A stretch of DNA of 64,000 nucleotides from Brassica napus (lineage: Eukaryota; Streptophyta; Magnoliopsida; Brassicales; Brassicaceae): assembly GCF_020379485.1 (NCBI RefSeq), contig NC_063437.1, forward strand, positions 5,156,806 to 5,220,805, written 5' to 3'. The notes under the pieces were generated by a model. The model was not told the origin of the DNA. It did not search any database and saw only the letters and a program-made list of their open reading frames with translations. Both the position numbers and the translations under genes were made by a program. Numbering within the stretch: position 1 is the first letter of the stretch; each line of letters begins with the position of its first letter. Shown here in pieces: positions 44,437-59,498 of the stretch.

Positions 44437-44711
44437 ATAACACCTTTCTAAGTTTATGTCACAAAAATAGCACTCAAAAACTAAAATGACCAAAATAGCA
44501 TTTTATCTTTTGAAAAATTTAAAATTTTTTTTTTTCAAAATTTGAAATCTTATCCCCAAAACCTCACTTCTCAACTCTAAACCCTAAAACTTAAACTCTA
44601 AACCCTAAACCCTAAATTCTAACCCTAAACCCCACCCTTTGAGTGCTATTTTTGTGACTTTTGGCCTTGAATGCTAGTTTGGGAACAAAAACTTGATTTT
44701 GTGCTATTTTG
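44437..44711. repeat. inverted-repeat unit with telomere-like core
   Basis: The left arm contains TCACAAAAATAGCACTCAA and the right arm its inverse, TTGAGTGCTATTTTTGTGA. Between them is a run of CTAAACCCTAAA-type repeats (about 44575-44635). This looks like a dispersed non-autonomous repeat, not a true telomere remnant. Confidence 0.6.
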
Positions 44712-45313
44712 GTCTTTTTCTCTTGATTAAATCTTTATGTTTTGAGGAGAAATGTATATTCTTTGTTTCATTTATTTTTTATAGTTACAAAATAAATATG
44801 ACTTGGTCCAATTTTGACAGCAAATAATTCACATTAATTACACCTACAATTCTAAAACTTTAGTAAACTTTTTATTTATAATTTAACTTATTTAGATATT
44901 CAAATAGTTGATGAGGAGGCAGGCAGTACACACATCCTAGAGTCATGTTGCTTTTTTCACCCAATCGTTTGTATAATTTCTCCCTAATGGTAATCTAATC
45001 TAAAACAAAACCCAATTACCCTTTATTAATTTTAATTTTATGTGGTGGTAATCTATCTCTTTTGTAACTAAAGAGCGTGGCCCGAGAACCAACCACTAAA
45101 ATCCAACTAAAACCACCATACGAGGAACTCCATTTTGTTATCGGCTAGCCTCCTCTCTTCACGCGCAGGGTGAGCTACTGTATGTAACCCCCAGACCTGC
45201 TTCTTGTTCTCAATTATGTTGTATTCAGACAGAAGCTTTTGTGTTAATTGCTGCTTTCCCGTTTTTGTAAATTCTCTTTCTTTTATGCCTTTCCAGATTC
45301 CTTAGAAGCAGTT
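44712..45313 (+). other. promoter and leader region of the PDS gene
   Basis: AT-rich DNA with no other gene. A 5' UTR is likely within about 45090-45313. A spliced leader is possible, but I could not fix its sites. Confidence 0.5.
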
Positions 45314-48892
<3,579 letters not shown>

Positions 48893-49117
48893 GAAGAGGA
48901 AGCTTAAAGATCATTGATTTGTGCTCGTAACCATTATTTTGTAACTTTTGTGTACAAACCTCATTTCAAGACAAAGTTAAGGTGTGGCAAAAAAAAACAA
49001 ATACATAATGTAAAAAATTTATAGGTGTTTATTTAAGAAAAACACAATTAGTATAGGATATATAAATTGCACTCTAATCCCATGAAATGCAAACTGACGA
49101 TTTAAGATGAATTTGTA
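48893..49117. other. 3' flank of the PDS gene
   Basis: Probable 3' UTR and short spacer up to the Helitron. No other feature. Confidence 0.6.
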
Positions 49118-49533
49118 TCCTATATATTAAAATAAAAGTTATGACTTCTTTCATGTGTGATTTTTTTTTTTAAATTTAGACAATTACTTAGAAATTTTAT
49201 TAAATATATTTTTATTAAGATTAATAATACATAGAATCTTTAAAATACTTTAATTATAATATCTTTTGATATCTTTTCATTTTAAATATAAATATATTTA
49301 TTTTAAAATTCTAACAAATCTGTTTTAAAAGATTTTTACAAGATCTTCATTTTCGAAATTATATTTAAATATTTTTTACTAATTTCGAAATTAGTTTGAA
49401 ATATTATTATACATTAATAAATTCAGTAATCGTTTATAAAATGAAAAATAAAAATCTGTAATATTTTATATATTATATAATCATAATCAATCATATTAAA
49501 AGAAATTTATTATATTGAGCTAAATATAATAAA

Positions 49534-50071
49534 GGGGAAATTACATGTTTACCACTTTCATGGTATCACTTTTTATTTTTACCACCACTAATAAGACATT
49601 TTCAAAAATACATTTTTCATTAAGTGGCAAAAGACTCTTATGCCCTTGTTATTTATATATATAATAAATTATTATTTAAATAAAAAAATAAATAAAAAAA
49701 AGAAAATAAAAAAAGAAAATAAAAAAAATAAAAAAATGTAAATTTCAAATTCGAACTTTTTATAAAAGGTTTTTTTTTTGAATTTTTTTTTTCGAATTTT
49801 TTTTTTTTAATTTCTTTTTGAAAAACGAAAATTATGTTTGAAACTATTTTTTAAAAAATTTTATATAGTTTTAAGTATTTATATATTTATTAGAATCTTA
49901 AATTTCACATTCCAAAAACCGTACCACACCCCTCAACACTAAACCCTAAGTCTAGATTAGTTAACCCTAAATGTATAATTGTATTTTACCCTTCATTAAA
50001 AGTGAGAGTAAAAGTGATTAGTGTAAACATGAAAAATTGTACTTTAAATGTGGTATTTGTGGCAATTTCCC
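49534..50071. mobile_element. Mutator-type MITE (538 bp) inside the Helitron
   Basis: Ends GGGGAAATTACATG and, read inward from the right, GGGAAATTGCCAC. The exact 9-bp repeat TATAATAAA lies at 49525-49533 and 50072-50080. It holds A-rich, T-rich and CTAAACCCTAA blocks but no gene. A truncated relative is at 4290-4570. Confidence 0.9.
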
Positions 50072-50960
50072 TATAATAAAATTGTATTAAATTTATATAT
50101 TTTATTTTCGTAAGTATAAAATATTTATGTTCAAAAATAAAATCTAATACGTTGGTAAGATGAGTTAACATTACCAAACTGTATAATACATGTATAAAAA
50201 TTAACATATTTTTCTTTAAAGCTTATAATATAAAATATTTGTAACTACTTTAATCATAGTAATTTTCATTTTAAATATAATATATATTTATATATTATAT
50301 TTTAAATTTTTTATTAAATCTGTGTAAAAATATTTTAACAATAATTTAATGTATTTTAAGTTATCGTTTATAAAATGAAAAATAAATAAATTATATCCTA
50401 TTTTATCTACTTTATAGTCATGATCATGTTAAAATATAATTATTATACTTAAATAAATATGATAAAATTATATTCAAAATTTATAAATTTTATTTTCATA
50501 AATATAAATTATTTATTTAAAAAATATAATATGATGATAGAACGGCTTAAAATTAGCAAAACATATAATACATGTCTAAAAATGAACATATCTTAGACTT
50601 TTGTATATACAATAATATATTTTCTAAAATACATAAGCATAAAAAAAATAGTAAACAGAAGTACAATTTTGAAACACGGATCAGAATTTAGCATAAATTA
50701 AATACAAAATAATTTTCAAATATATTTTCTCATGAATATATTAATTTGCTTAATAGCTAAATGAAAATACAATAAGATAAATATATAATAAGATGTGAAA
50801 ATACATACAATTTTAAAAAATTGACTAATTATAACACGTAAATTATAAAATTATTGTATTTGAAATAGTTATATAAACATTAAGTATATGATTACGTTAA
50901 AAATATATACCACTAATGTTTAAAAACAATAATTTATATATAGAAAAGTGAAAATAAACA

Positions 50961-50978
50961 CCCGCGCGGTTGCGCGGG
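50961..50978 (+). other. Helitron 3' terminal hairpin
   Basis: CCCGCGC-GGTT-GCGCGGG is a perfect stem-loop 11 bases before the CTAG end. This is the transposition-termination signal known for Helitrons. Confidence 0.9.
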
Positions 50979-51339
50979 TCAAAATCTAGTTTTAGTTAAA
51001 ATAACTTGTGGACATCAGGTGAATTCATATTTTATTATTAGGAGTATATATTTAACTTCAAATAAAATAGTTACATAGTTTATACAGAAAAAAAAATGGG
51101 AAAATTGGAAATATGCAACAAAAAAAACTAGTATATTGTCCCTATGCCATAATATGAACAAGAAGTTGTCCACTTAGCATAAATTTTTATGTAAACCCAA
51201 TTAAGTCCCTAATCTAAGCTTAAAACGTTTTTTGTAAAATTAATTGTTAAAAATAAAAGTTAAAAGTAAAAAAAAAAAATAACAGATGGTAAATAAACAA
51301 AAGGGGATAATCTCAAATCGTGACTTAGAACCCTAATTT

Positions 51340-52309
51340 CGCCTTCTCCTTTGGCGATAGAGAACAAAAGACGATTTAAAGTCATCGGCGTGTCAGAGCT
51401 CGCCGTCGCCGGTGTTCCTTCTGCCCGCTAGGACTCCGGTGGTGTTCTTCTTCATCTTAATCGCAGTCTCAGAAACCACGTCCACTTCGCATCTCGTTCT
51501 CAAGTAACTCGCCGAACACCACTGAAGCTCGAACCTCACCGATAACCGACGCTCGTGCCTCTCCGATCTGGAATATACTCTCTCAGCTCTATTTCAAGCA
51601 AACCAATCGAGACTTTTCAGGTTTGTTTGTGAATTTTTTTTGCATGTCTTTGTATCTTTTACTTGAGTCTTTTTTTAATCATAGTTTGACTGTCATAGGT
51701 TTCGAATTTAGTTTCTGTGAATGATTTAGGCTTCTATCTTATCAAAGTTGCATACTTTTTTGATTGTTTGTTTGTTGCAACCGATCTCTTGTACCTGTTG
51801 TTGTTTCTCGTGACATTGAGGGAGAATGGATTCGCATTTAATTGGGTATTGACATCTATAAAGCATGTAAAGTATGTGGTTTGCATTTTGTATGTCTTTG
51901 GTGATTTTGTTTGATTTGTTTTCACTAGTATGTATGTCTTTGGACGATTGTTTTATGATGAAAAGTGGCATGAACCGTGACTGTTGTGATTGTATTTCTT
52001 TCCTTGTGTTGTGATTTATAAGACTTTATAAGAACTGGTGACTTCATTTTCATGTCTTTCTTTTTAAAATATGTGTTTCATTATCATAATTTGTGCTTGA
52101 TATGTATCGATTTTAGTTGAGATATTTAGTGTTAATGATTTAGGTGTCTATGTTATCAAAGTTTAATTCTTTTGATATTTTTGAACGCTAAGTAAAGTTT
52201 CAAACTTTTTCTTGTTTGTCAACGCTTAAATGTTATGAACTTGTATCATGATGACTTTGTTTTATGAGTACTGACTGTGGTGATTGTATTTGTTTCATTG
52301 TTCACAGGT
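51340..52309 (+). other. 5' leader exon and intron of the Ulp1-type gene
   Basis: A C/T- and GC-richer block (51340-51620) ends at CAG/GTTTGT (donor 51621). The intron runs to TTCACAG at 52307, two bases before the start codon. This is a predicted untranslated first exon. Confidence 0.55.
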
Positions 52310-55300
52310 ATGGCGATGGATCAGTTGCCAAAAACCCTATTCAAAGAGAGAACGGAAACACAAGTTGAGAAGGTGAACAACACTTGTCGAACTTCCATAC
52401 TTAAGAAGGTGGAGAAGTATGTTGAAGCAGAGTACAAAGAAGTGTTGGGTGATCCGCTATTTTCTCAGGTTATGGATATTTATGTGCACAAGCTTCAGTA
52501 TTCAGGGAGAGTGATCCACAGCTTCGTTTGTAAGCAGCTTCTGACCGCAAAGCGCCATGAGTTGTGGTTCCATTTTGCTAGGAGGGCTCTCAGATTTTCA
52601 ATGCAAGAATTCCATGCGATCACTGGTCTGAAATATAAAGACGACGAGCCTGACTTGTATATTGATAAATGGAGAGGTGATAAAGGGTTTTGGAGTAAGT
52701 TGCTGCGGAAAAAAGGAAAAATTAGCCTACAGCAAATCAGGAAGGTGCATCTGAAGTCTTGTAATACATGGTCTCATGTTGATAGGCTGAGGATGGTGTA
52801 TTTGTGTGTGATTGCTGGTCTGGTTATGGCGAAGGATGAGAAGGTGTGCATCCCACACAAGTACATCAAGCTGGTGATGGATTTCGATAAGATGAGAAAA
52901 TATCCGTGGGGTCTTCACTCTTTTGATGCGCTTGTGACTTCCATTACTGAAGCTAGGGATAAAGTGAAGACGCAGAACAGCTATGTCATAGATGGATTCT
53001 CTTATGCACTTCAGATTTGGTTGATGGAGGCTATTCCAGACATCGGGTCTCTTTTGGGTACGAAGCTCAAAGAAGGCATCACTAGCATGAGATGCAGAAA
53101 TTGGAAATGATCTGCTAAGGTTTCCTATGAAGATATTATTAGTATTGAGTCCGATTTTGCATCCACTGTAAGTTTTGCTTCCTTTAATCAATGTGATTGA
53201 ATTTCATGATTCTTAATCTTTGTGCTAAACTTTTGAACTTTGGTTTTTTTTTGTAGGGAGTTGTGTTTCCATACATCTCTTCAACTGGAAATGGCAACAT
53301 CATTGTTGATGCTGGGTTTGAGCGAGACGATGAGATGAATGACGAAAGGGTCGATCTGATCATTGACATGTACAGAAAGAAGTATGACTGGAGTAAGCAT
53401 GTTTGGGGTTATCAGGAAACTGAACAACCATATGCGGAAAGTTCTGAGGATGATGGTTCAAAGGAAGAAGAGGCTGGAGAAAGAAGTGACTGTGGAATGG
53501 AAGAAGAAATAGAAACCGCCCATGTGTCTCCTGCAAAGAAGAGAAAGAACCAGTATCAGGATATTGGAGCCGAGTCAAGGAAGAAGAGGTTACTTTGCCA
53601 AAGATCAACCGACAAATACAGAGATCTTGAAGAGAGTATGAAGTCCTATATCCAGGGTATGTTTAATTCTTCTTTTACTGCCTTAGGGCTTGAGGTCCGC
53701 GACTTAATTGAAGACCGGTTTACCAAATTAGAGCAGATGATCCTTTCATCTCAGACTCCAGTTGGTGTTCCGGCTTATACTCAGCCTCATGGTCCTGCTC
53801 CGGCTTATATTCAGACTCATGGTCATGCTCCGGCTTATACTCAGACTCATGGTGCTGCTCCGGCTTATACTCATACTCCTGCTGCTGCTACGACATCTAC
53901 TCATACTCATGCTGCTGCTACGACATCTACTCAAGCTCCTACTCCTACTCCGGCGTCTACTCACGCTAGTGGTCCTGCTACTACTTCCCGCGCTTGAGCT
54001 TCTCGCGACAAAGCTTCGGTTCCTTCTCACACTGGTGGTCCTGCAACTGCTGCTAAGACAAGGTCTCAGACAAAGGTAAACAAGAAGTAGATGTTTTCTC
54101 ATGTATTTGAATTCTCTTCTTGCGGTTTGTATTCGGTTACTGTTCTTGCGGTTTGTAATATTATTGTATGGATGATGTTTTGTTAAATGTTTGTAGTATT
54201 GATGTAAGAATGATGGTTTGTTTGCGGTTTGTAATATTTTGAAGTAAGAATGATGTACTGAAATTGCATGTATTTGATGTTCTCATATATATGTTTTAAA
54301 AGGATTAATGTCATGTTTTTCTGTTTATAACCAGGATCTAGAGTTGTCTGATGTGTTTGGCAGCTTATTTGAAACTTTAGATGTCAATTTAGGGACCCAA
54401 GAGGACTTAGAAAAGACAATGGGCAACCTTACACAAGAGTCCCATGTTAAGGGGTTTCATCCATCTCAAGATTTCTTCAACCGACCATTCTTGAATGATA
54501 TAGATGATCCAGAAGTTCGTTGCAAAGACAGCGACTATGAATTGGTTTTTGTTCCAGAAGACAAATTCTCCAAACTAACCGAATGGATCCTCAAGCCCAA
54601 GTAAGTAATATTTGTATTTTACTATTTTTTCTCAATTTTTCTCACAAACATCGTCACACTACTGCTTTCTATTTACAGAGTACTTCAGATTGGGCCATCT
54701 AAATTTGATGCAGAGTTGGCTTCGCGTATCATGGGGCCTAATGAATGGTTGAAGAACTATGTGAGTTTATCTTAGACTTAATTTACATATTGAATAATAG
54801 TTTTTGGTTCTCATTCCTTAAAAACATGCATTGTCTTTTTCAGGACATGGACGCCATGATGTATTTGTTTCGGGAAAAAACCTCATTGCGTCGGTGGAAG
54901 CCAAACCGAGTAACATTTCTGTACTGTATGTTCAGTAATCAGATCATCACCGCCTACGGCAAGTTTGATGGGAACAGGAGAGGGTACAAAGTCGACAACA
55001 ACCTTCTCGAGTATGGAAGAGGTGAGCTTCCATATCATGGAAGCACAGGTTCGGTTTGGGGTGTTGATGTCGATCGTCTCTACATCCCTATTTGTGTCAA
55101 CCAAATCCATTGGATCTCTATGTGCGTCAATCTTGTGAACCGGACTGTTGAGGTTTTTGATTGTGGAGGTAAGAAGAACAACAAGGCCGTGGAAGCATTC
55201 GCCGTCCTCATTCCACGAATCGTCAAGGCTGTCCAGTCATCAGATAAGAAGAAAGATTTTAATGTCAAACAGTATGCTGTTTCTTATGTCCCGATTCGCG

Positions 55301-55525
55301 CCCTAAACACGAGTGGCAATGACTGGTGCTTATTCGTTGAAGTTCATAGAGTGCCATCTACTTGGTTTAGATTTCTCTTTGGTGAATGACGAGAACATCC
55401 AAGAAGCCCGACACAAGATAGCGTTTGATCTTTGGGAAGCAGCAAATGATGAGTCCTTGCAGTATCGAATGTCCACATTTAAGCCTCCAAAGCGTGCTCC
55501 GGAGAAAATGGTTGAACTCTTTTGA
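52310..55525 (+). pseudogene. MULE-borne DUF1985/Ulp1 (C48) peptidase gene, broken
   Basis: Predicted exons: 52310-53167, 53257-54075, 54335-54600, 54679-54760 and 54844-55525. The first exon holds the DUF1985 domain (HELWFHFARRALRFSMQEFHAITGL). The second has acidic and Lys-rich text plus a P/A/T/H-rich tandem repeat (about 53767-53990). The last carries the C48 cysteine-peptidase core with catalytic His (NQIHWISMCV) and Asp (VEVFDCGG). Three lesions are present: TGA at 53108-53110, TGA at 53995-53997, and a frameshift at about 55324 exactly where the Asp-Cys-Gly signature should be. After the shift the normal C-terminal text continues in another frame to 55525. Family proteins act as SUMO-type proteases; here activity should be lost. 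Confidence 0.82.
53767..53990 (+). repeat. 30-bp-type tandem repeat coding Pro/Ala/Thr/His-rich peptide
   Basis: Units such as PAYTQTHGxA recur at 10-residue steps and then degenerate to AAATTSTHTH-type units. This low-complexity linker lies between the DUF1985 and peptidase parts. Confidence 0.8.
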
Positions 55526-56262
55526 GTTCATGCTTGTTGTCTTTGATAGTTTGTGGTTTATCATTTCAGTTCATGCACTACTGTGATTGTTTTGAAACTG
55601 ATCTACTATTTCAGTTCACGATTATTGTTTATGTTTCGAAACTGATATATTAAGTGATTTAGGGTATAGGGTTTCAACCCTATCTAATTTATTTGAGTTC
55701 ATGGTTAATTGTTGTTGTTAGTTGTTATGATAGTTTTCATTTTAAATAAAAATGGGTTGAAACCCCTAAATTCATTACGGTTCAACCCACCAAATTCAAT
55801 GTTAAACCCAAAATTCGATGTTGAACCCCTAAATTCGATTTGGTTGAAATCCTATACCCTAAATCATGTTATAGAGTGTAGTATTTAACAAGAGTAAATA
55901 AGAATTGTGGGTTTAACAATTTCTTGACAATATAATATGTAACATGACGATTTTAATTGATTCTTAAGATATGTTTTACAGGTTAGTATTTTCAAATTTT
56001 GTCTTCATATACTTCTCAGAAGTCGATTTTTGTGTATTAGAGTGTAGTATTTGAGCAGCTAATATAAGTGTTTTAGAGTATAACCCAATTACGGTTTATA
56101 CCCACTAGGCCCACCCGAAAATGTTTAAAATCCGACCCTAAACCTGGGTCCACACACCCCCAAACACGTGAGTTTCTTTTCATTTGTCGAAACTTAAGAA
56201 CGTAAAGTATAGAGAAAAGGGGATTAGGGTTCTTTATCTGCGAATCTAGCAACAAAATCGCA
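55526..56262. other. spacer between the Ulp1-type and GRF genes
   Basis: No gene. A 25-bp inverted repeat (TGATTTAGGGTATAGGGTTT at 55655 and its inverse ending at 55866, 24 of 25 bases matching) encloses 162 bp. Confidence 0.65.
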
Positions 56263-56826
56263 ATGACCAGTTCGTCAACATCTTCTACTCATTTTTCTCG
56301 AATCTCTACTCATGGTGTGCCTACAAGATGTTGGTGTGGCGAGGGCATAACCGCGTTTGGTTCATCAACGGCGGAGAATAGGTATCGACGATTCTACCGA
56401 TGCGAAATCGCCAGAGATGTAAGTCCCTGTTTTGATTTCGTGTTGCAGATTAAACCATACTATATCACTTAGATTTACAGTTCATAATACAATACTGACT
56501 GAATTTTCTTTCTTTTGCGCTAGAGAAAAACTGAGAATCATCTATTTAAATGGATTGATGAAGCTTTGATTGAGGAGATTCGGATGGTGGATGCGAAACA
56601 TGAGAGGGTTGCTCAAGTGATTACGAAGTTTGAAGAAAGGGTTATGGAAAAGGTGAAGTCCGAGATGGTTAGAGTTGAACATCAGATGTCCGAAAAGCTT
56701 AAAGAGAAGGTAGACTTGGAGATTGCTAGAGTTGCACACGAGATGAAACATAAGCTAAAGATTGCAACGGTGGCTATGGTAGTTGTAGGAGCAATCGTAG
56801 GAATATGGACTTCTCTTAGTGTCTGA
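56263..56826 (+). CDS. GRF zinc-finger coiled-coil protein with C-terminal membrane anchor (152 aa)
   Basis: Exon 1 (56263-56418) and exon 2 (56524-56826) join in frame over a GT-AG intron. Residues about 20-60 form a GRF-type zinc-finger segment (RCWCGEGITAFGSST, then RYRRFYRCEIARDRKTENHLFKW), although the last Cys of the standard motif is not visible. Residues about 60-130 are a Glu/Lys/Met-rich coiled coil. Residues about 133-149 (ATVAMVVVGAIVGIWTS) are a single membrane helix. Such proteins are common in Arabidopsis and Brassica, often next to transposons; their function is unknown. It has no lesion, unlike both neighbours in the element. Confidence 0.82.
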
Positions 56827-57201
56827 GCAAGTTCTAGTTGTCGGTTGCTTGTTGTCTGAGTTTGATTTTCTTCAGAATCTATTAAGTTTGCAGTTTTGTT
56901 TTTCATTATTTTGACTAATATACTCTATGGATTCTTGTTTACAGTCGTTGGCTTTATAAGCAGCTTCAGTTCATAGTCTATTTCATGTTTTTTAAAGAGT
57001 AAAAGTTGCAGAAAAACATATTGATCAGCTTCAGTTTACAACTTATTGTCAAATATATAACATTGCAGAAAACGAAGGAATGATTGCATAAAATGAAGTA
57101 AACCATATCCAAGAACAAGAAAATCCAGATGCAAGAAAACCAAACAAATCAAGTAACTAACACCAAAATGAAAAACATGAAAATCGAAAACAAAGACATG
57201 T

Positions 57202-59477
57202 CTAAATAGCTCTGTCACACGTAGCCCTGTTATGATTCTCTTCGCCACATCGACTGCACCTGTGCCTCTTTTTTTCTTGAGCTCCTTGCGACGAACGGAG
57301 CTTGTCTTCAACAGTCTCATACCTGCGTTTTCTTCTCCTTCCTGCTCCTCTTCTTGATTCAGGAGCTAGCACACTGGCATTCCGAACAGTATCTTGAACC
57401 ACCAACTATCCTCAGGAACACCTATTGGATTGATAGTTTCTTCATAAGCTGTTCTCCAATTGGAAGTCGTGTACATGAAATCCGTTAGTGAGGATGGGGC
57501 GCGGCCAACTGTTAAACCAGCCTTGATTGCGTGTCTACATGGGATTTTCAGTAGGTCATATTTCCCACAAGAGCAGGTTCTTCTGTCCAAATCAACCAGG
57601 CAGTCGATTGTATCTCCACGAACCAAAAAACAATGCTCGTTAACTGGCTGGACAAGAAACGTTTTACCCTTGTTAATCCGTCTATCTATCTTTTTCTCGA
57701 TGGCAATAGTTAATGGCATTGTGTGCTTCCTGCTTCGTGTGCGTCGTTCGAAGAACCAACGGGTAAGCATTTCTCTGATGCTATCCAACAAAGGAATGAC
57801 TGGATACTCTTTTGGTGAGCGCAAAGCAGAGTTTATTGACTCAGCCGGGTTTGTCGTCCTGATGTCATACCTGTATCCTTGAAACTGACAGCGAGCCCAC
57901 TTTGTAACATCTGCATCTGTTAAATATTCTCCAATAGCTGGACTAATATTGCACACAGCTTCGAATCGCTTCTGAAAATCAACAACTCTATAAGCTTTAG
58001 AAGCTTTTGCAATCAATCCAACCACTCCTTTTCCTCTGTAATGTGTGACCACATTATTTAACAAATGGTGAATACAAATTCCATGTTGAGAAAGAGGATA
58101 CACATTCTCAAGCCCCTTACAAAGTGAGTTATTTCTGTCCGACACAAACGCAAGAGCACGCTCGTCCGGAACAACAACCTTTAGTTGTCTGAAAAACCAA
58201 TTCCATGAACGATCATTTTCCGAGTCCACAACAGCAAATGCAATAGGATACAAGTTGGAGTTTCCATCTAAAGCTGTCGCAACAAGTAATACTCCTTTGT
58301 ATTTGCTCTTCAAAAATGTCCCATCAACAACAAGAACTTTTCGCATGGATGTATGAAATCCTCGTACTGATTGCCCAAACGAAAGAAAGAGAAATCTGAA
58401 TTTACCATCAACATCGGTTTCGTAAAAGGTGTGTGTTCCTGGATTAGCTTCTTTCAGCATGTGCAAGTATTTCGGAATTTTTCCAAAACTCTGCTCGGGA
58501 ATGCCGCTAACCAGATTAATCGCATACTCACGAGCGTCCCACGCTAATGATTTCGATATCTCGCATCCATGTTCCATTCTCATAATCTGTATGATAGCAT
58601 TAGCTTTGGGACCTTCTTTGACACCATCATACCTATGCATTATTAGAGTCCCAATAGTTTTTGCAGAAGCTGTCCGACCACCATTATTCATATTTGACGC
58701 AGCACATGTATGATCCGCCACATATTTTTTGATGATAAAATATGTAGATCCTGATAACCCCTCAGCACGAACACTCCACCTACACTTGTTGTCCACGCAT
58801 CGGATGTACCAAAGTTTTCTATCTGAATTCACAACTTTGTAATCGAAGTTATTCTTCATTGCTGACATTTCCAATGCTGCTTTTAACTTAGATTTGTTTT
58901 GAAACGTTTCACCCGTCTTCACAACATGCTTCAAAGAGAACCAAACACTTTTTCCCCTATCCTCTTCTTTTCCACTTAAGTCAGCATCTTCATTTTTTTT
59001 CAAGGCGTTCAAGTTACATTCGTCTTCACCATCCTTGCTCGATTGAGAAGAACTACCAATGTCATCTCCAGGTGAAACGGAGGGAGGCTCACGTCGGTCT
59101 CTGCCAGACGCGTTAGATTGCTCCTTATCAAGCTCAATGTTGTCGTTGTTTGCATTGACAGGTGAAATAGACACACACAACCTTGAAGAAGCTTTTCCAC
59201 GTACATATGTAAGAAAATTCTTGACTTGCCGATCATTCCCAATGATTACTGGAGGACAGTCTATCATACTGATTAACTCCATAGGTAAGTAGCTTAACTC
59301 AAGCTCGACATCGTTTTGGTCAATGCCAAAATCCTCAAAAGCCGTAGTCCTTAGATCTTCAAAGGAACTTGTCAATTCCACAGCAAGTACTCTTCCTCCT
59401 TTTTCCTTATCAAAAGCAAATCCCCATTCTTTACAGGGATCAAATTTCCACACCCCACAAGAGGCATAGATATGCAT
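57202..59477 (-). pseudogene. MuDR-type MULE transposase, frameshifted near the C-terminus
   Basis: The main frame runs from the ATG at 59477 to 57366 (703 aa). Order: PB1-like N-terminal region (about 1-100), acidic linker, MuDR DNA-binding domain (about 190-255, KLWYIRCVDNKCRWSVRAEG), transposase core with the VVDGTFLKSKYKG Asp (about 384), FVSDRNN Asp (about 444) and NPAESIN Glu (about 544), and a SWIM zinc finger (CSCGKYDLLKIPCRHA, about 633-648). At about 57400-57408 the frame shifts. The normal tail, including a CCHC knuckle (CSRCGEENHNRATC), continues in another frame to 57202. The catalytic part is intact, so a truncated transposase is possible. Confidence 0.88.
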
Positions 59478-59498
59478 GTTCTTCAACAAGGGATTCAA

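Larger units (their letters stand above)
49118..50989 (+). mobile_element. non-autonomous Helitron (1872 bp)
   Basis: The 5' end is TCCTATATATTAAAATAAAAG, of the TC-start type seen in Brassicaceae Helitrons. The 3' end is CTAG, preceded by a perfect 7-bp hairpin. The flanking bases are A at 49117 and T at 50990, the AT insertion target of Helitrons. There is no TSD and no Rep/helicase gene. A Mutator-type MITE is nested inside. Confidence 0.85.

Noticed and set aside
44575..44635. Interstitial telomere remnant
   Set aside because: The units are irregular and embedded in a dispersed inverted-repeat element.
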